A stretch of DNA of 64,000 nt from JAIBJN01 sp963775395. GTDB taxonomy: Bacteria > Actinomycetota > Thermoleophilia > Gaiellales > Gaiellaceae. Location: assembly GCA_963775395.1 (NCBI GenBank), contig CAVZIX010000014.1, positions 124,001 through 188,000 on the forward strand. Direction: 5' to 3'. Below are positions 1-7,893 of this stretch, piece by piece. The notes beneath the pieces were generated by a model. That model worked only from the letters and a program-made list of their open reading frames with translations. It was not told the DNA's origin and searched no databases. Position 1 is the stretch's first letter; each line of letters opens with the position of its first letter. Made by a program: the position numbers and the translations under genes.

Positions 1-20
1 GCTGCCGCATTCCACGTTCC

Positions 21-47
21 CTATCGGCAGCCATTCGCAGGTGCTTA
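21..47 (-). promoter_or_regulatory. Candidate sigma28/WhiG-type promoter
   Basis: On the minus strand TAAG is followed after 15 bases by GCCGATAG, close to the FliA/WhiG consensus TAAA-N15-GCCGATAA. It points to the left edge, so the controlled gene lies outside the window. Related sites occur before pilT, pilV and pilC. No transcript data; motif only. Confidence 0.4.
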
Positions 48-50
48 AGG

Positions 51-80
51 AGAAAGGGCGCGGTTTCCCGCGCCCTTTCT
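51..80 (-). terminator. Hairpin terminator after the pilin gene
   Basis: A perfect 13-bp inverted repeat (AGAAAGGGCGCGG and its complement) with a 4-base loop sits 25 bases beyond the pilin stop codon. There is no clear U-tract, as is common in high-GC actinobacteria. Confidence 0.7.
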
Positions 81-104
81 CGATCGTGCTCCGAAGCGTG
101 CTAT

Positions 105-497
105 TTAGCAGGCGCCGGAGACGATGTCTCCAGCCGGGCCGCCCTTCTTGTAGATGGCCTGGCCGACCGTGCTCTGGATGCAGTACGACGCGGTCGTCGC
201 GCGGACGACCTGGACGTTCTTGATGCCGGCGTCGTAGGACGCCTTCAGGACCGCGGACGTCAGACCGGAGTAGCCGGTCGCGGTGTGGTCGGCGTAGTAC
301 GCCTCGACACCGGGGATGGACGCGCGGACGTTCGCCTGGGCCGCCGACCGCTCCGCGCGGGAGCGGAAGCTGAGGTACGACGGGATGGCGATCGCAAGCA
401 GGATGCCGATGATGATGATCACGACAAGGAGCTCGATAAGGGTGAAGCCACCCTCCTTCTCCGAGACGGTGATCCGGTTCCTGAGCCTCTGAATCAT
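105..497 (-). CDS. pilA: Type IV pilin (PilA-like major pilin)
   Basis: 130-residue prepilin, exported and assembled into the pilus fibre. The N-terminus has a short basic leader, then G-FTLIELLVVIIIIGIL, the classic prepilin-peptidase site with Glu5 and the hydrophobic helix that packs the pilus core. The C-terminal head carries two cysteines about 40 residues apart (YCIQ and the final C), probably a disulfide. I chose the ATG at 497 rather than 521 because GGAAGGAG lies just upstream of it. The gene is divergent from pilT and the other assembly genes, the usual arrangement for an abundantly made pilin. Function as major rather than minor pilin is inferred from position and size. Confidence 0.9.
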   Translation of the reverse strand: MIQRLRNRITVSEKEGGFTLIELLVVIIIIGILLAIAIPSYLSFRSRAERSAAQANVRASIPGVEAYYADHTATGYSGLTSAVLKASYDAGIKNVQVVRATTASYCIQSTVGQAIYKKGGPAGDIVSGAC

Positions 498-608
498 GTG
501 CGGAACTCCTTCCTTGAACAATGCGTAAGCGTGCAGTGGCTCAAGGCAGGTATCGACAGCTGTGCAGGGGGTGGAATCCCCCTCAGTTGAGGGATTTTCT
601 ACCCCCCT

Positions 609-635
609 TTAGTGAAGCGGGTTCCCTGCCGATAG
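609..635 (+). promoter_or_regulatory. Candidate sigma28-like promoter for the pilT operon
   Basis: TTAG-N15-GCCGATAG lies 19 bases before the pilT start. The -10 matches the FliA/WhiG type except for its last base; the -35 is weak. The stretch also has a short inverted repeat AGGGGG/CCCCCT near 566-583. Confidence 0.35.
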
Positions 636-653
636 CTGCCGACGGGAGGACCC

Positions 654-1898
654 ATGGAACCAACCTTGCAATCAACCCCAGAACCAGCACCGCAGCCCGG
701 CTCCGAGCCGGCTCAGGACGCGCTCGCGAGCGCGCCCGAGGCCGCCGCACCGGCGGCTCCGCCGCCGCGCCGCGCCGCGACCTCGATCGACGACCTGCTC
801 GAGCAGGTCGTCGTGCGCGGCGCGTCTGACCTCCACGTCACGGTCGGCTCCGAGCCCGTCATTCGCGTCAACGGCGCCCTCGAGCGGCTGGACGAGTTCA
901 ACCGGCTCATGCCCGACGACACGCAGCGGATGCTCTACCGGATCCTCTCGACCGAGCAGCAGAAGCACTTCGAGATCAAACGCCAGATCGACATCTCCTA
1001 CTCGATCCCCGGCCTCGCGCGCTTCCGCGTGAATGTGTACTTCCAGCGCGAGAGCCTCGGCGCGGCGTTCCGCCTCATCCCTGCCGAGCTGAAGACGCTC
1101 GAGCAGCTCAATCTTCCGCCCGTCCTGCGCGATTTCACCTCGAAGCCGCGCGGGCTCGTGCTCGTCACCGGGCCGACCGGCTCGGGTAAGTCGACGACGC
1201 TCGCCGCGGTGATCGACGAGATCAACCGCACGCGCGACGACCACATCATGACCATCGAGGACCCGATCGAGTTCCTCCACCGCCACAAGCGCTGCATCGT
1301 CAACCAGCGCGAGATCGGCCCCGACGCGACGAGCTTCGCCGAGGCGCTGCGCGGCGCGCTCCGCCAGGACCCCGACGTGATCCTCCTCGGCGAGATGCGC
1401 GACCTCGAGACCATCTCGACGGCCCTGACGGCTGCCGAGACCGGCCACCTCGTCTTCGCGACCCTGCACACGCAGGATGCGCCGTCGACGGTCGACCGCC
1501 TCATCGACGTCTTCCCCGCGGCCCAGCAGGAGCAGGTGCGCGTCCAGATCGCTGGCACCCTCCAGGGGATCGTCACGCAGACGCTGCTTCCGACCTCGGA
1601 CGGCCGCGGGCGGGTCGCAGCGCTCGAGGTTCTCCTGCCCGACGACGCCGTCCGGAACCTGATCCGGCAGGCGAAGGTCGAGCAGATCTACTCGGTCATG
1701 CAGACGAACACCGCGCGCGGGATGCAGACGCTCGAGCAGGCGATGCTCGAGCTCTGCCGCTCCGGGAAGATCTCGACCGACACCGCGCTCGCGCGCTCGA
1801 GCCGGCCCGACCAGCTCAAGAGCCTCCTGCAGCGGAACGGTCTCCTGTCCTCCGACGACCCGGGCGCCACCGCGGGCCTGCGGGTGGCGGGAGGCTAG
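654..1898 (+). CDS. pilT: Type IV pilus retraction-type ATPase PilT
   Basis: 414-residue cytoplasmic hexameric ATPase that drives pilus retraction (or twitching) through PilC. Visible motifs: the PilT-type start ASDLHV at about residue 57, Walker A GPTGSGKS at 173-180, the Asp box around IEDPIEF (201-207), Walker B DVILLGE at 241-247 and the His box with AETGHLVFATLHT at 261-273. The first 45 residues are a Pro/Ala-rich extension not usual for PilT. The ATG follows GGGAGGA. It heads a tight forward operon with pilM, pilN and pilO. No PilB-type extension ATPase is present in the window, so it must be elsewhere or this protein serves both roles. Confidence 0.93.
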   Translation: MEPTLQSTPEPAPQPGSEPAQDALASAPEAAAPAAPPPRRAATSIDDLLEQVVVRGASDLHVTVGSEPVIRVNGALERLDEFNRLMPDDTQRMLYRILSTEQQKHFEIKRQIDISYSIPGLARFRVNVYFQRESLGAAFRLIPAELKTLEQLNLPPVLRDFTSKPRGLVLVTGPTGSGKSTTLAAVIDEINRTRDDHIMTIEDPIEFLHRHKRCIVNQREIGPDATSFAEALRGALRQDPDVILLGEMRDLETISTALTAAETGHLVFATLHTQDAPSTVDRLIDVFPAAQQEQVRVQIAGTLQGIVTQTLLPTSDGRGRVAALEVLLPDDAVRNLIRQAKVEQIYSVMQTNTARGMQTLEQAMLELCRSGKISTDTALARSSRPDQLKSLLQRNGLLSSDDPGATAGLRVAGG

Positions 1899-1900
1899 CG

Positions 1901-2974
1901 ATGGCGAAGCAGGTCGTCGGACTCAAGCTCGGCGCGTCGCGTCTCAACGCCGCGTGCGTGACGGTGAACGGCTCGACCGAGGTCGTCCAGCTCGCCAGCT
2001 CGCCGCTGCCTCAGGGCCTGATCACGGGCGGAGAGGTCCGCCAGGTCGAGCCCCTGGGGGAAGCGCTCAGCGAGTTCTTCAAGAAGCACAAGCTGCCGAA
2101 GCGCAACGTTCGCATCGGTCTCGCCAACAACCGCATCGGCGTCCGCACGATCGAGATCACGGGCATCGACGATTCGAAGCATCTCGCCAACGCCGTTCGC
2201 TTCCGCGCCCAGGAGGCGCTGCCGATTCCGATTGACGAGGCGGTGCTCGACTTCCAGGTCCTCTCGCAGACCCCTGGGCTCGAGGGCGGACCGCCCTCGA
2301 CGCGCGTGCTCCTCGTAGTCGCCTACCGCGACCTGATCATGGCGTACGCCGAGGCGTGCAAGCTCGCGGGTCTTCGCCTCGCAGGCGTCGACCTGGAGGC
2401 TTTCGCGCTTCTGCGCGCGCTGACGACGCAGTTCGCGACCGAGCCGGGCGGCGGTGCCGAGCGCAGCGCGCTGGTGGCCGTTTCGATCGGCTCCGAGCGC
2501 AGCGTCCTCGCGGTCTCCGACGGCTTCAGCTGCGAGTACACGCGCGTGCTCGAGTGGGGCGGGAACTCCCTGACCGACTCGATCGCGCGGGCGCTCGCGT
2601 GCGAGCCGGACGAAGCGGAGCGAATCAAGATCGGGCTCGGCCTGCAGGGCGAGGAGGTGCCGCAAGGGCTCTCGCCGGAGCGCGCCGTGAAGGCGCGCGA
2701 GGCCCTGCGCATCGGGCTCCAGGGCTTCGGCCGGGAGCTCGTCTCCTCGCTCCAGTTCTACCAGGGCCAGCCGGACTCTCTCGGCATTCGCGAGCTCGTC
2801 CTCGCGGGCGGCACGGCGCAACTCGCCGGGCTCGCGGTCGAGCTCGAGCAGCTCGTCGGCGTTCCGGTGCGCGTCGGTGACGCGCTCGCAGGCGTCTCGG
2901 TCGGGCGCAAGCTCAAGGGCGCCGCGCCCAACCCGTCGTTCGCGGTGCCGATCGGCCTGGGGATGGCCGTCTAG
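1901..2974 (+). CDS. pilM: Pilus assembly protein PilM
   Basis: 357-residue actin-like ATPase-fold protein that sits on the cytoplasmic face and binds the N-terminal tail of PilN. The start VVGLKLGASRLNAACV matches the phosphate-1 loop of PilM/FtsA-like proteins, and LVLAGGTAQLAGL near residue 305 matches the second nucleotide-binding loop. It begins two bases after pilT ends and is followed two bases after its stop by pilN. The PilM-PilN-PilO order is the standard alignment subcomplex order and supports the call. Confidence 0.9.
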   Translation: MAKQVVGLKLGASRLNAACVTVNGSTEVVQLASSPLPQGLITGGEVRQVEPLGEALSEFFKKHKLPKRNVRIGLANNRIGVRTIEITGIDDSKHLANAVRFRAQEALPIPIDEAVLDFQVLSQTPGLEGGPPSTRVLLVVAYRDLIMAYAEACKLAGLRLAGVDLEAFALLRALTTQFATEPGGGAERSALVAVSIGSERSVLAVSDGFSCEYTRVLEWGGNSLTDSIARALACEPDEAERIKIGLGLQGEEVPQGLSPERAVKAREALRIGLQGFGRELVSSLQFYQGQPDSLGIRELVLAGGTAQLAGLAVELEQLVGVPVRVGDALAGVSVGRKLKGAAPNPSFAVPIGLGMAV

Positions 2975-2976
2975 AC

Positions 2977-3849
2977 ATGCCGGTCGACCTGAAGAAAGAG
3001 ATCAAGCTTTCCGACCTCTTCCGCCGGCGCGGCGGGCCTGCGCCCGAGGACGCCGCCGCGGAGGAGACCCCCAAGCCCGAGAAGGAGAAGAAGGAGCGCA
3101 AGAGCTTCTCGTTCTCGCGCGGGCCGAAGGAGCCCAAGGAGCCGAAGGTCCCGAAGGAGCCTCGCGCGCGCAAGGAGAAGAAGGACAAGGTCGCAGTCGC
3201 CGCCAAGGCGGCACCGCCGCCCCCGGCGGTGCCGCTCATGCGGGCCTTCAACCTGATGCCGAAGGAGGACTCGCGCGAGAACACGACGGTCTCGCCGGCG
3301 CTGACCAAGATCGCCGTCGCTCTCCTCGGCGTTCTCGTCGTCGCCGGGCTCGCCTTCGGCTACATGACGTCGGGCGCCAAGGTGGCCGACAAGCAGGCAG
3401 AGGCGGACGATCGACGGGCCGAGCTCGCCCAGCTGACCGCCCAGATCGGCCCCGAGGCCGCTGATCCCTCCGCGTCGCTCGCCGGAGAGAGCCAGGCCAG
3501 AACGGCCGCTCTCGCCGACGCGCTCGGTGCGCGGGTTGCCTGGGATCGCATCATGCGCGAGTTCTCGCTCGTGCTGCCGGACACCGTCGTCCTGGCGACG
3601 ATCGGCGCCGCGAGCGGCACGGCCGGCTCCTCTGATCCGGCGACCGCGGCCGCGACCACTGAGCCCACGTTCACGATCGAGGGCACCTCGGTCAGCCAGG
3701 AATCGGTCGCCCTTCTCCTCTCGCGGCTCTCCGTGATCCCCGAGTTCGTCGACGTCCGGCTCGAGTCGAGCAACCGCAACGAGCAGGGCGGCGGCTACCA
3801 GTTCGTCATCGCAGCCACGATCGCCCCCGAAGGAGAGCTCCAGCAGTGA
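2977..3849 (+). CDS. pilN: Pilus assembly protein PilN
   Basis: 290-residue bitopic inner membrane protein. An unusually long N-terminal cytoplasmic segment (about 105 residues) is rich in Lys, Glu and Pro (repeated KEPK-type units). The next segment, MRAFNLMPKED at about 88-98, resembles the conserved INLLP tail that docks into PilM. One membrane helix follows (IAVALLGVLVVAGLAFGY), then a coiled-coil stretch and a ferredoxin-like periplasmic domain. It overlaps pilO by four bases. The basic extension before the PilM-binding motif is longer than in proteobacterial PilN; its role is unknown. Confidence 0.8.
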   Translation: MPVDLKKEIKLSDLFRRRGGPAPEDAAAEETPKPEKEKKERKSFSFSRGPKEPKEPKVPKEPRARKEKKDKVAVAAKAAPPPPAVPLMRAFNLMPKEDSRENTTVSPALTKIAVALLGVLVVAGLAFGYMTSGAKVADKQAEADDRRAELAQLTAQIGPEAADPSASLAGESQARTAALADALGARVAWDRIMREFSLVLPDTVVLATIGAASGTAGSSDPATAAATTEPTFTIEGTSVSQESVALLLSRLSVIPEFVDVRLESSNRNEQGGGYQFVIAATIAPEGELQQ

Positions 3850-4535
3850 AGAAGCAGATCCCGATCGCAGTGATCGTCGCCCCGGCGCTCCTGATCCTCG
3901 CCGCTGTCGGCTACTTCCTGCTGATCAAGCCCAAGCAGGCCGAGGCCGCCAAGATCTCCGACGAGATCGCCGCCCTCGACACGCAGATCGAGGTCAGCCG
4001 CGCAGCGCAGAGGGAGCCGCAGCGCGAGGACCCGAGCGCGATCAAGATCGCCGACCTGTTCAAGGTCACACAGGCCATGCCCGACGACGACGACATGCCG
4101 GGGATCATCCTCGAGCTCAGCGACGTCGCGGCAGCCTCCGGCGTCGAGTTCGTATCCATCGCTCCGCAGGGCGGATCGGTCAGGTCCGGGTACAGCGCGC
4201 TCCCGATCAACCTCACCTTCGAGGGGAACTACTTCGACCTCACCGACTTCCTGTTCCGTCTGCGCAACCTCGTCCGCGTCCGCGACGGCGAGTTGGGCGC
4301 CGACGGACGGCTCTTCACCCTCGAGACGCTGACGATGGAGGAGGGGCCCCTCGGGTTCCCCGAGATCACGGCGTCGCTGACCGTCACCGCGTACGTCTAC
4401 TCGACCACGCCGCCCGCGGCGCCGGCCGCGCCGGCCTCGACCGACACCACGTCGACGGGCGCGACCGACACGACCGCCACCACGACGGCTCCCACCGCCA
4501 CGACACCCGCCCCTGAGGGCGAGATCACTCCGTAG
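3846..4535 (+). CDS. pilO: Pilus assembly protein PilO
   Basis: 229-residue bitopic membrane protein: helix at residues 5-27, then coiled coil, then a ferredoxin-like domain that pairs with PilN. The C-terminal 45 residues are a Thr/Ala/Pro-rich low-complexity tail. Start ATG overlaps the pilN stop (ATGA), indicating translational coupling. Call rests on gene order, topology and size rather than on a catalytic motif. Confidence 0.8.
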   Translation: MKKQIPIAVIVAPALLILAAVGYFLLIKPKQAEAAKISDEIAALDTQIEVSRAAQREPQREDPSAIKIADLFKVTQAMPDDDDMPGIILELSDVAAASGVEFVSIAPQGGSVRSGYSALPINLTFEGNYFDLTDFLFRLRNLVRVRDGELGADGRLFTLETLTMEEGPLGFPEITASLTVTAYVYSTTPPAAPAAPASTDTTSTGATDTTATTTAPTATTPAPEGEITP

Positions 4536-4537
4536 CC

Positions 4538-5233
4538 ATGGCATCCCGAGCGAAGAAAGCCCAGGCGATGGCAAAGGCCAAGGAGGCCAAGCAGAAGAAG
4601 CTGCTCATCTTCCTGCTCATCCCCTTCCTCGGCCTCGCCGTGTGGCAGGGCCCGAAGATGTACAACCAGCTCTTCAGCAGCGCCGCGCCTCCGCCCACGC
4701 CGGTGGAGACGGCTCCGACGGACCCGACTGCGGCTCCTCCCCCGACCGCCTCGCCCGAGGCCGGCGCGGAGGATCAGGTTGCCGGTGCGTTCCCCGGCGA
4801 CGAGCTCCCCGCGAGCGGCGTCGCCAAGCTCATCGCCTTCAGCCGTTTCACCGGCAGGAGCCCCTTCCCGCTGCGTTCCGACCGCGAGGGCACGCCTGAC
4901 GGCGGCTCAGGCGGCTCGGGCGGCTCGGGCGGCGGTTCTGGCGGCGGCTCAGGCGGCGGTTCCGGCGGCGGCGGCGACAACGAGGAGCTGAGCACTGCGA
5001 CCTTCGAGGTCAACGGCGCCACGGAAATCGTCTCCAGAGGCGAGGAGTTCCCGTCCGTCGATCCGGTCTTCACGCTCGTCGCCATCACGGAGGAAAGCGC
5101 GACGATCGGCGTCGTGCAGGGCATGTTCGAGAACGGCGAGGCGACGATGGAGATCGCCCTCGGCGAGCGCGTCGTCCTCGTCGCCGCGCCCCAGACGACG
5201 CAGTACACGGTCGAGCTGCTCGACGTCAGCTAG
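4538..5233 (+). CDS. Pilus operon membrane protein in the PilP position
   Basis: 231-residue protein with a Lys/Ala-rich start, one membrane helix (LLIFLLIPFLGLAVW, about 23-37), a Pro/Thr linker, a conserved-looking segment LIAFSRFTGRSPF and a glycine-serine linker. The C-terminal domain is beta-rich (TLVAITEESATIGVV, ALGERVVLVAA). The topology and place after pilO match PilP or GspC-like homology-region proteins that connect the inner membrane complex outward. This actinobacterium-like host has no classical lipopolysaccharide outer membrane signature here, so the partner is unclear. Its stop codon overlaps that of the convergent ORF at 5230. Confidence 0.6.
   Translation: MASRAKKAQAMAKAKEAKQKKLLIFLLIPFLGLAVWQGPKMYNQLFSSAAPPPTPVETAPTDPTAAPPPTASPEAGAEDQVAGAFPGDELPASGVAKLIAFSRFTGRSPFPLRSDREGTPDGGSGGSGGSGGGSGGGSGGGSGGGGDNEELSTATFEVNGATEIVSRGEEFPSVDPVFTLVAITEESATIGVVQGMFENGEATMEIALGERVVLVAAPQTTQYTVELLDVS
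4901..4977 (+). repeat. In-frame Gly-Ser repeat
   Basis: About 77 bases of GGCGGCTC-type units encode a (GGS)n and (GGGS)n linker within the PilP-position protein. Low-complexity, likely a flexible tether and a likely site of length variation between strains. Confidence 0.8.
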
Positions 5234-5532
5234 GCCGAGGCGTACTCGCCGACGAGCGATCCGTCCGGGGCGAGGATGAAGTGCTCGCTGAGCGGCACGA
5301 ATGCGCGCCAGCCTCCGTCGTCAACGGTGACCATCACGCGGAGGTCGCCTTCCTTGCCGCCGTCCCAGACGGCTACGGTCTCGACCTGATACATCGCTCC
5401 GGACGGGCCGCTGATCTCAACAGTCTCCGGGCAGCGCAGGTAGCGGTCCCGTAGCTCCGACCAGTTCAGCTGCCGCAGCTCAGCAACGCGGGCGAGCGCG
5501 ACCTCGCGCGCCTCGGCCTCGTTCTTTGCTAG
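5230..5532 (-). CDS. Small conserved-looking protein, start codon unclear
   Basis: The reading frame gives about 100 residues with credible protein character: AREVALARVAELRQLNWSEL, then PETVEISGPSG and VDDGGWRAFVPLSEHFI. This resembles a small actinobacterial protein type of unknown function as I recall it. No ATG, GTG or TTG lies in frame between the end of pilV and the internal ATG of GAMYQVE. The frame is open upstream through pilV, so either it uses a non-standard start, is read by a frameshift from pilV, or has lost its start. It shares the pilV stop region and its own stop overlaps the convergent pilus gene. Confidence 0.5.
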   Translation of the reverse strand, partial: LAKNEAEAREVALARVAELRQLNWSELRDRYLRCPETVEISGPSGAMYQVETVAVWDGGKEGDLRVMVTVDDGGWRAFVPLSEHFILAPDGSLVGEYASA

Positions 5533-6299
5533 CTGCCGGTCGAGATGTCGAACGTCGAGGCGACGCGTGCCCAGACCTTGTACGGCGAGGCCTGGTCGCG
5601 GACGACGACGGTCATGAGCTTCACGGCGCGGCCTGTGGCGCCGCCGCTGTTCATGACCTCGCCCCACGTTGCGTAGATGTCGATGCGGTATTTGCGTCCG
5701 TCCGGGCCGGTCACGTTCGTCGTCGGCACGAACGTGGTGCAGGGGGCGCTGCCGCACGGGTTGACGTCGACTCGCTGCACGACGGCGACCGGCGCGGACG
5801 CGCTGTGTGTCGTCGCGACGGTGCCGTCGATGGCGCGCTGAACCGTCCAGCTCGCGGTCCCGGCGCCCGCGGTCACCCGGACGATCTCGTAGCCCACCTT
5901 CACGCGAAAGCCGTTCGACGTCGGGAAGCCGGACGAGCTCGCCACGCTCATCGTGGTCGTGCTCGCCGTCATCGAGCCGGCGAGCGACGTCGTCGCGGTG
6001 CTGCCGACGCTGTAGGCCAGGTCGGCCTTGTAGACGGCGTCGGCGCCGTCCACCGCGGCGTTGGCGAGCCCGATCGACTCGTACTTGATGGCGCGGAACT
6101 GCTCCATTTGCGTGTCGGCGAGCACAGCCGCGGTCGTCTGGTAGCCCGCGCGCTGGATGGCGATGATCCCCGACTGGAACATCGTGAACACCGCCAGGAG
6201 GCCGATGACCAGGATGGACATGGCGGCGACGAGCTCGATCATGCCGAAGCCCCGCTCGTCGCGGGCGCGCGCATGGATGAACCGCCTGAGAGGGGACAC
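5529..6299 (-). CDS. pilV: Type IV prepilin, PilV-like minor pilin
   Basis: 256 residues. Basic leader ending RARDERGFG, then MIELVAAMSILVIGLLAVF: a prepilin peptidase site with Glu5 and hydrophobic helix. The variant G-M instead of G-F is typical of PilV/minor pilins, and the sequence QMEQFRAIKYESIGL following the helix also fits PilV. The large head is Thr/Ser-rich and contains a Cys pair (NPCGSAPC). GTG start at 6299. It is transcribed opposite to the assembly operon and divergent from pilC, so it may be expressed with the pilins. Role: minor pilin that primes or modifies the fibre, by family. Confidence 0.8.
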   Translation of the reverse strand: MSPLRRFIHARARDERGFGMIELVAAMSILVIGLLAVFTMFQSGIIAIQRAGYQTTAAVLADTQMEQFRAIKYESIGLANAAVDGADAVYKADLAYSVGSTATTSLAGSMTASTTTMSVASSSGFPTSNGFRVKVGYEIVRVTAGAGTASWTVQRAIDGTVATTHSASAPVAVVQRVDVNPCGSAPCTTFVPTTNVTGPDGRKYRIDIYATWGEVMNSGGATGRAVKLMTVVVRDQASPYKVWARVASTFDISTGS

Positions 6300-6308
6300 C
6301 GCACTCTG

Positions 6309-6335
6309 ATATCGGCACGAGGCCGTTCGCGCTCA
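6309..6335 (-). promoter_or_regulatory. Candidate sigma28-like promoter for pilV
   Basis: TGAG-N15-GCCGATAT on the minus strand; the -10 ends ten bases before the pilV GTG, which would make the transcript nearly leaderless. The -35 overlaps that of the divergent pilC site. Confidence 0.4.
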
Positions 6336-6360
6336 AGGCGAGGAGGGGGGATGCCGATTT
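6334..6360 (+). promoter_or_regulatory. Candidate sigma28-like promoter for pilC
   Basis: CAAG-N15-GCCGATTT on the plus strand, with the -10 ending ten bases before the pilC ATG. The site is weaker than the others but has the same spacing and shares its -35 bases with the pilV site. Confidence 0.3.
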
Positions 6361-6369
6361 CGGAGCAGG

Positions 6370-7578
6370 ATGGCTTCCTACGCGTACACGGCGATCAACG
6401 CGACCGGCGCGGAGCTGACGGGCGAGATCAACGCGCCCGACGTCTCCGCTGCCCGCGAAGCGCTGCGCGTACGCGGCCTGCTCGCGACTGAGCTGAATGC
6501 CCAGGACGGGGAAGGAAAGGCCGCCGGCGTCGTCGTCAAGAAGGTCAAGCCGAAGTCGCTCCAGATCTTCTCGCGCCAGTTCGCGACGATGATCGAGGCC
6601 GGGCTCAACGTCGTCACGGCCCTGGTCATCCTCGAGGAGCAGACCGAGGACAAGAAGCTCGCCATGGTGATCGCCGAGCTGCGCGTCGACGTGGAGGGAG
6701 GGCTCCTACTCTCCGAGGCCATGTCGCGCCATCCGCGGATCTTCTCGCGCCTCTTCATCGCGATGGTCGAGGCAGGCGAGGCGGCCGGAATTCTCGACGT
6801 CGTGCTCGACCGCGTCGCCTACCAGATCGAGAAGGAAACGAAGATCAAGCGCCGCGTGAAGGGCGCGATGATGTACCCGATCATGGTGCTGTCGTTCGCG
6901 ACGCTCGTCCTGATCGGCATGCTCCTCTTCCTCGTTCCGATCTTCGTGAACATCTTCAGCCAGCTCGGCGGCGACCTGCCGATGCTGACCCAGATCGTCG
7001 TCACGGCCTCCGACTTCCTCCGGGCGCGCTGGTACATCGTCTTCCCGTTCCTGGGCCTCACCTTCTATGGCATCCGGCGCTACAAGAAGACCGAGTCGGG
7101 GCGCCGCCTCTGGGACAAGATCCGCATCCGCGCCCCAGCCGGCATCGGCAAGGTGATCATCAAGATCGGCATGGCCCGCTTCTCGCGCACCCTCTCGACG
7201 CTTGTCGCCGCGGGCGTCGACATCATCCGCTCGCTCGAGATCACCGGGAGCACCGCCGGCAACAGCCTCATCGAGGACGCGACCAACCACGTTAAGGAGC
7301 GGGTCACGCAGGGTGTCCCGATCGCCGTCCCGCTCGCCGAGTCCGCGATCTTCCCGCCGATGGTCTCGCACATGGTGCGAGTCGGCGAGGAGACGGGAGA
7401 GCTCGAGAAGATGCTCTCCAAGATCGCGGACTTCTACGAGGACGAGGTCGACAGCGCGATCGCGAGCCTGACGTCGATCATCGAGCCGCTGATGATGATC
7501 GCCGTGGGCATCGTCGTCGGGATCATCATCATCGCGATGTACCTCCCGATGTTCAAGCTGCTCACGCTGATCCAGTAG
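6370..7578 (+). CDS. pilC: Pilus inner membrane platform protein PilC
   Basis: 402-residue polytopic membrane protein with two T2SSF domains. The start MASYAYTAINATGAELTGEI is the N-terminal signature of GspF/PilC. The first domain contains FSRQFATMIEAGLNVVTAL and the second FSRTLSTLVAAGVDIIRSLE, with the conserved GVPIAVPLAESAIFPPMVSHMVRVGEETGEL block. Three hydrophobic stretches (about 170-192, 218-235, 373-395) anchor it. It couples PilT ATP hydrolysis to pilin movement. A GGAGCAGG sequence directly precedes the ATG. Confidence 0.93.
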   Translation: MASYAYTAINATGAELTGEINAPDVSAAREALRVRGLLATELNAQDGEGKAAGVVVKKVKPKSLQIFSRQFATMIEAGLNVVTALVILEEQTEDKKLAMVIAELRVDVEGGLLLSEAMSRHPRIFSRLFIAMVEAGEAAGILDVVLDRVAYQIEKETKIKRRVKGAMMYPIMVLSFATLVLIGMLLFLVPIFVNIFSQLGGDLPMLTQIVVTASDFLRARWYIVFPFLGLTFYGIRRYKKTESGRRLWDKIRIRAPAGIGKVIIKIGMARFSRTLSTLVAAGVDIIRSLEITGSTAGNSLIEDATNHVKERVTQGVPIAVPLAESAIFPPMVSHMVRVGEETGELEKMLSKIADFYEDEVDSAIASLTSIIEPLMMIAVGIVVGIIIIAMYLPMFKLLTLIQ

Positions 7579-7893
7579 CGCGCGGCTGTTCTCGCGCTTG
7601 TTCTCACATTTCGGGGCGAAGAAAGCCCTGCAAATAGGCAGTTTTCAGAATCTCCCCCGAAAACCGGCCAGCGGTTCTCACACTCCCACCCGAACCCGCC
7701 TTGTTCTCACCTTTTCCAGGGGCAGAACGGCATGGTTGAGCCAAAACGGGTCGATCTGATGGCTTACGAGGGCCCGAATCTCCGGGTCGCAGGCCCCGTC
7801 ACTTCGGGTGGCTTGCGATCCGAGTTGTTTTCGGCGACTACCGTGGCTTCATACCGACTGGAGCTAGGGATACCAGGCCGATAGCTTCCCTGT
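7579..7893. other. Gene-free stretch with TTGTTCTCAC repeats
   Basis: 315 bases between pilC and the HNH gene. GTTCTCAC recurs at 7598-7607, 7673-7681 and 7701-7710 (with a variant near 7587). AT content is locally higher. GCCGATAG occurs again at 7877-7884 but without a fitting -35. It marks the left border of the accessory island; I see no coding signal. Confidence 0.5.
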
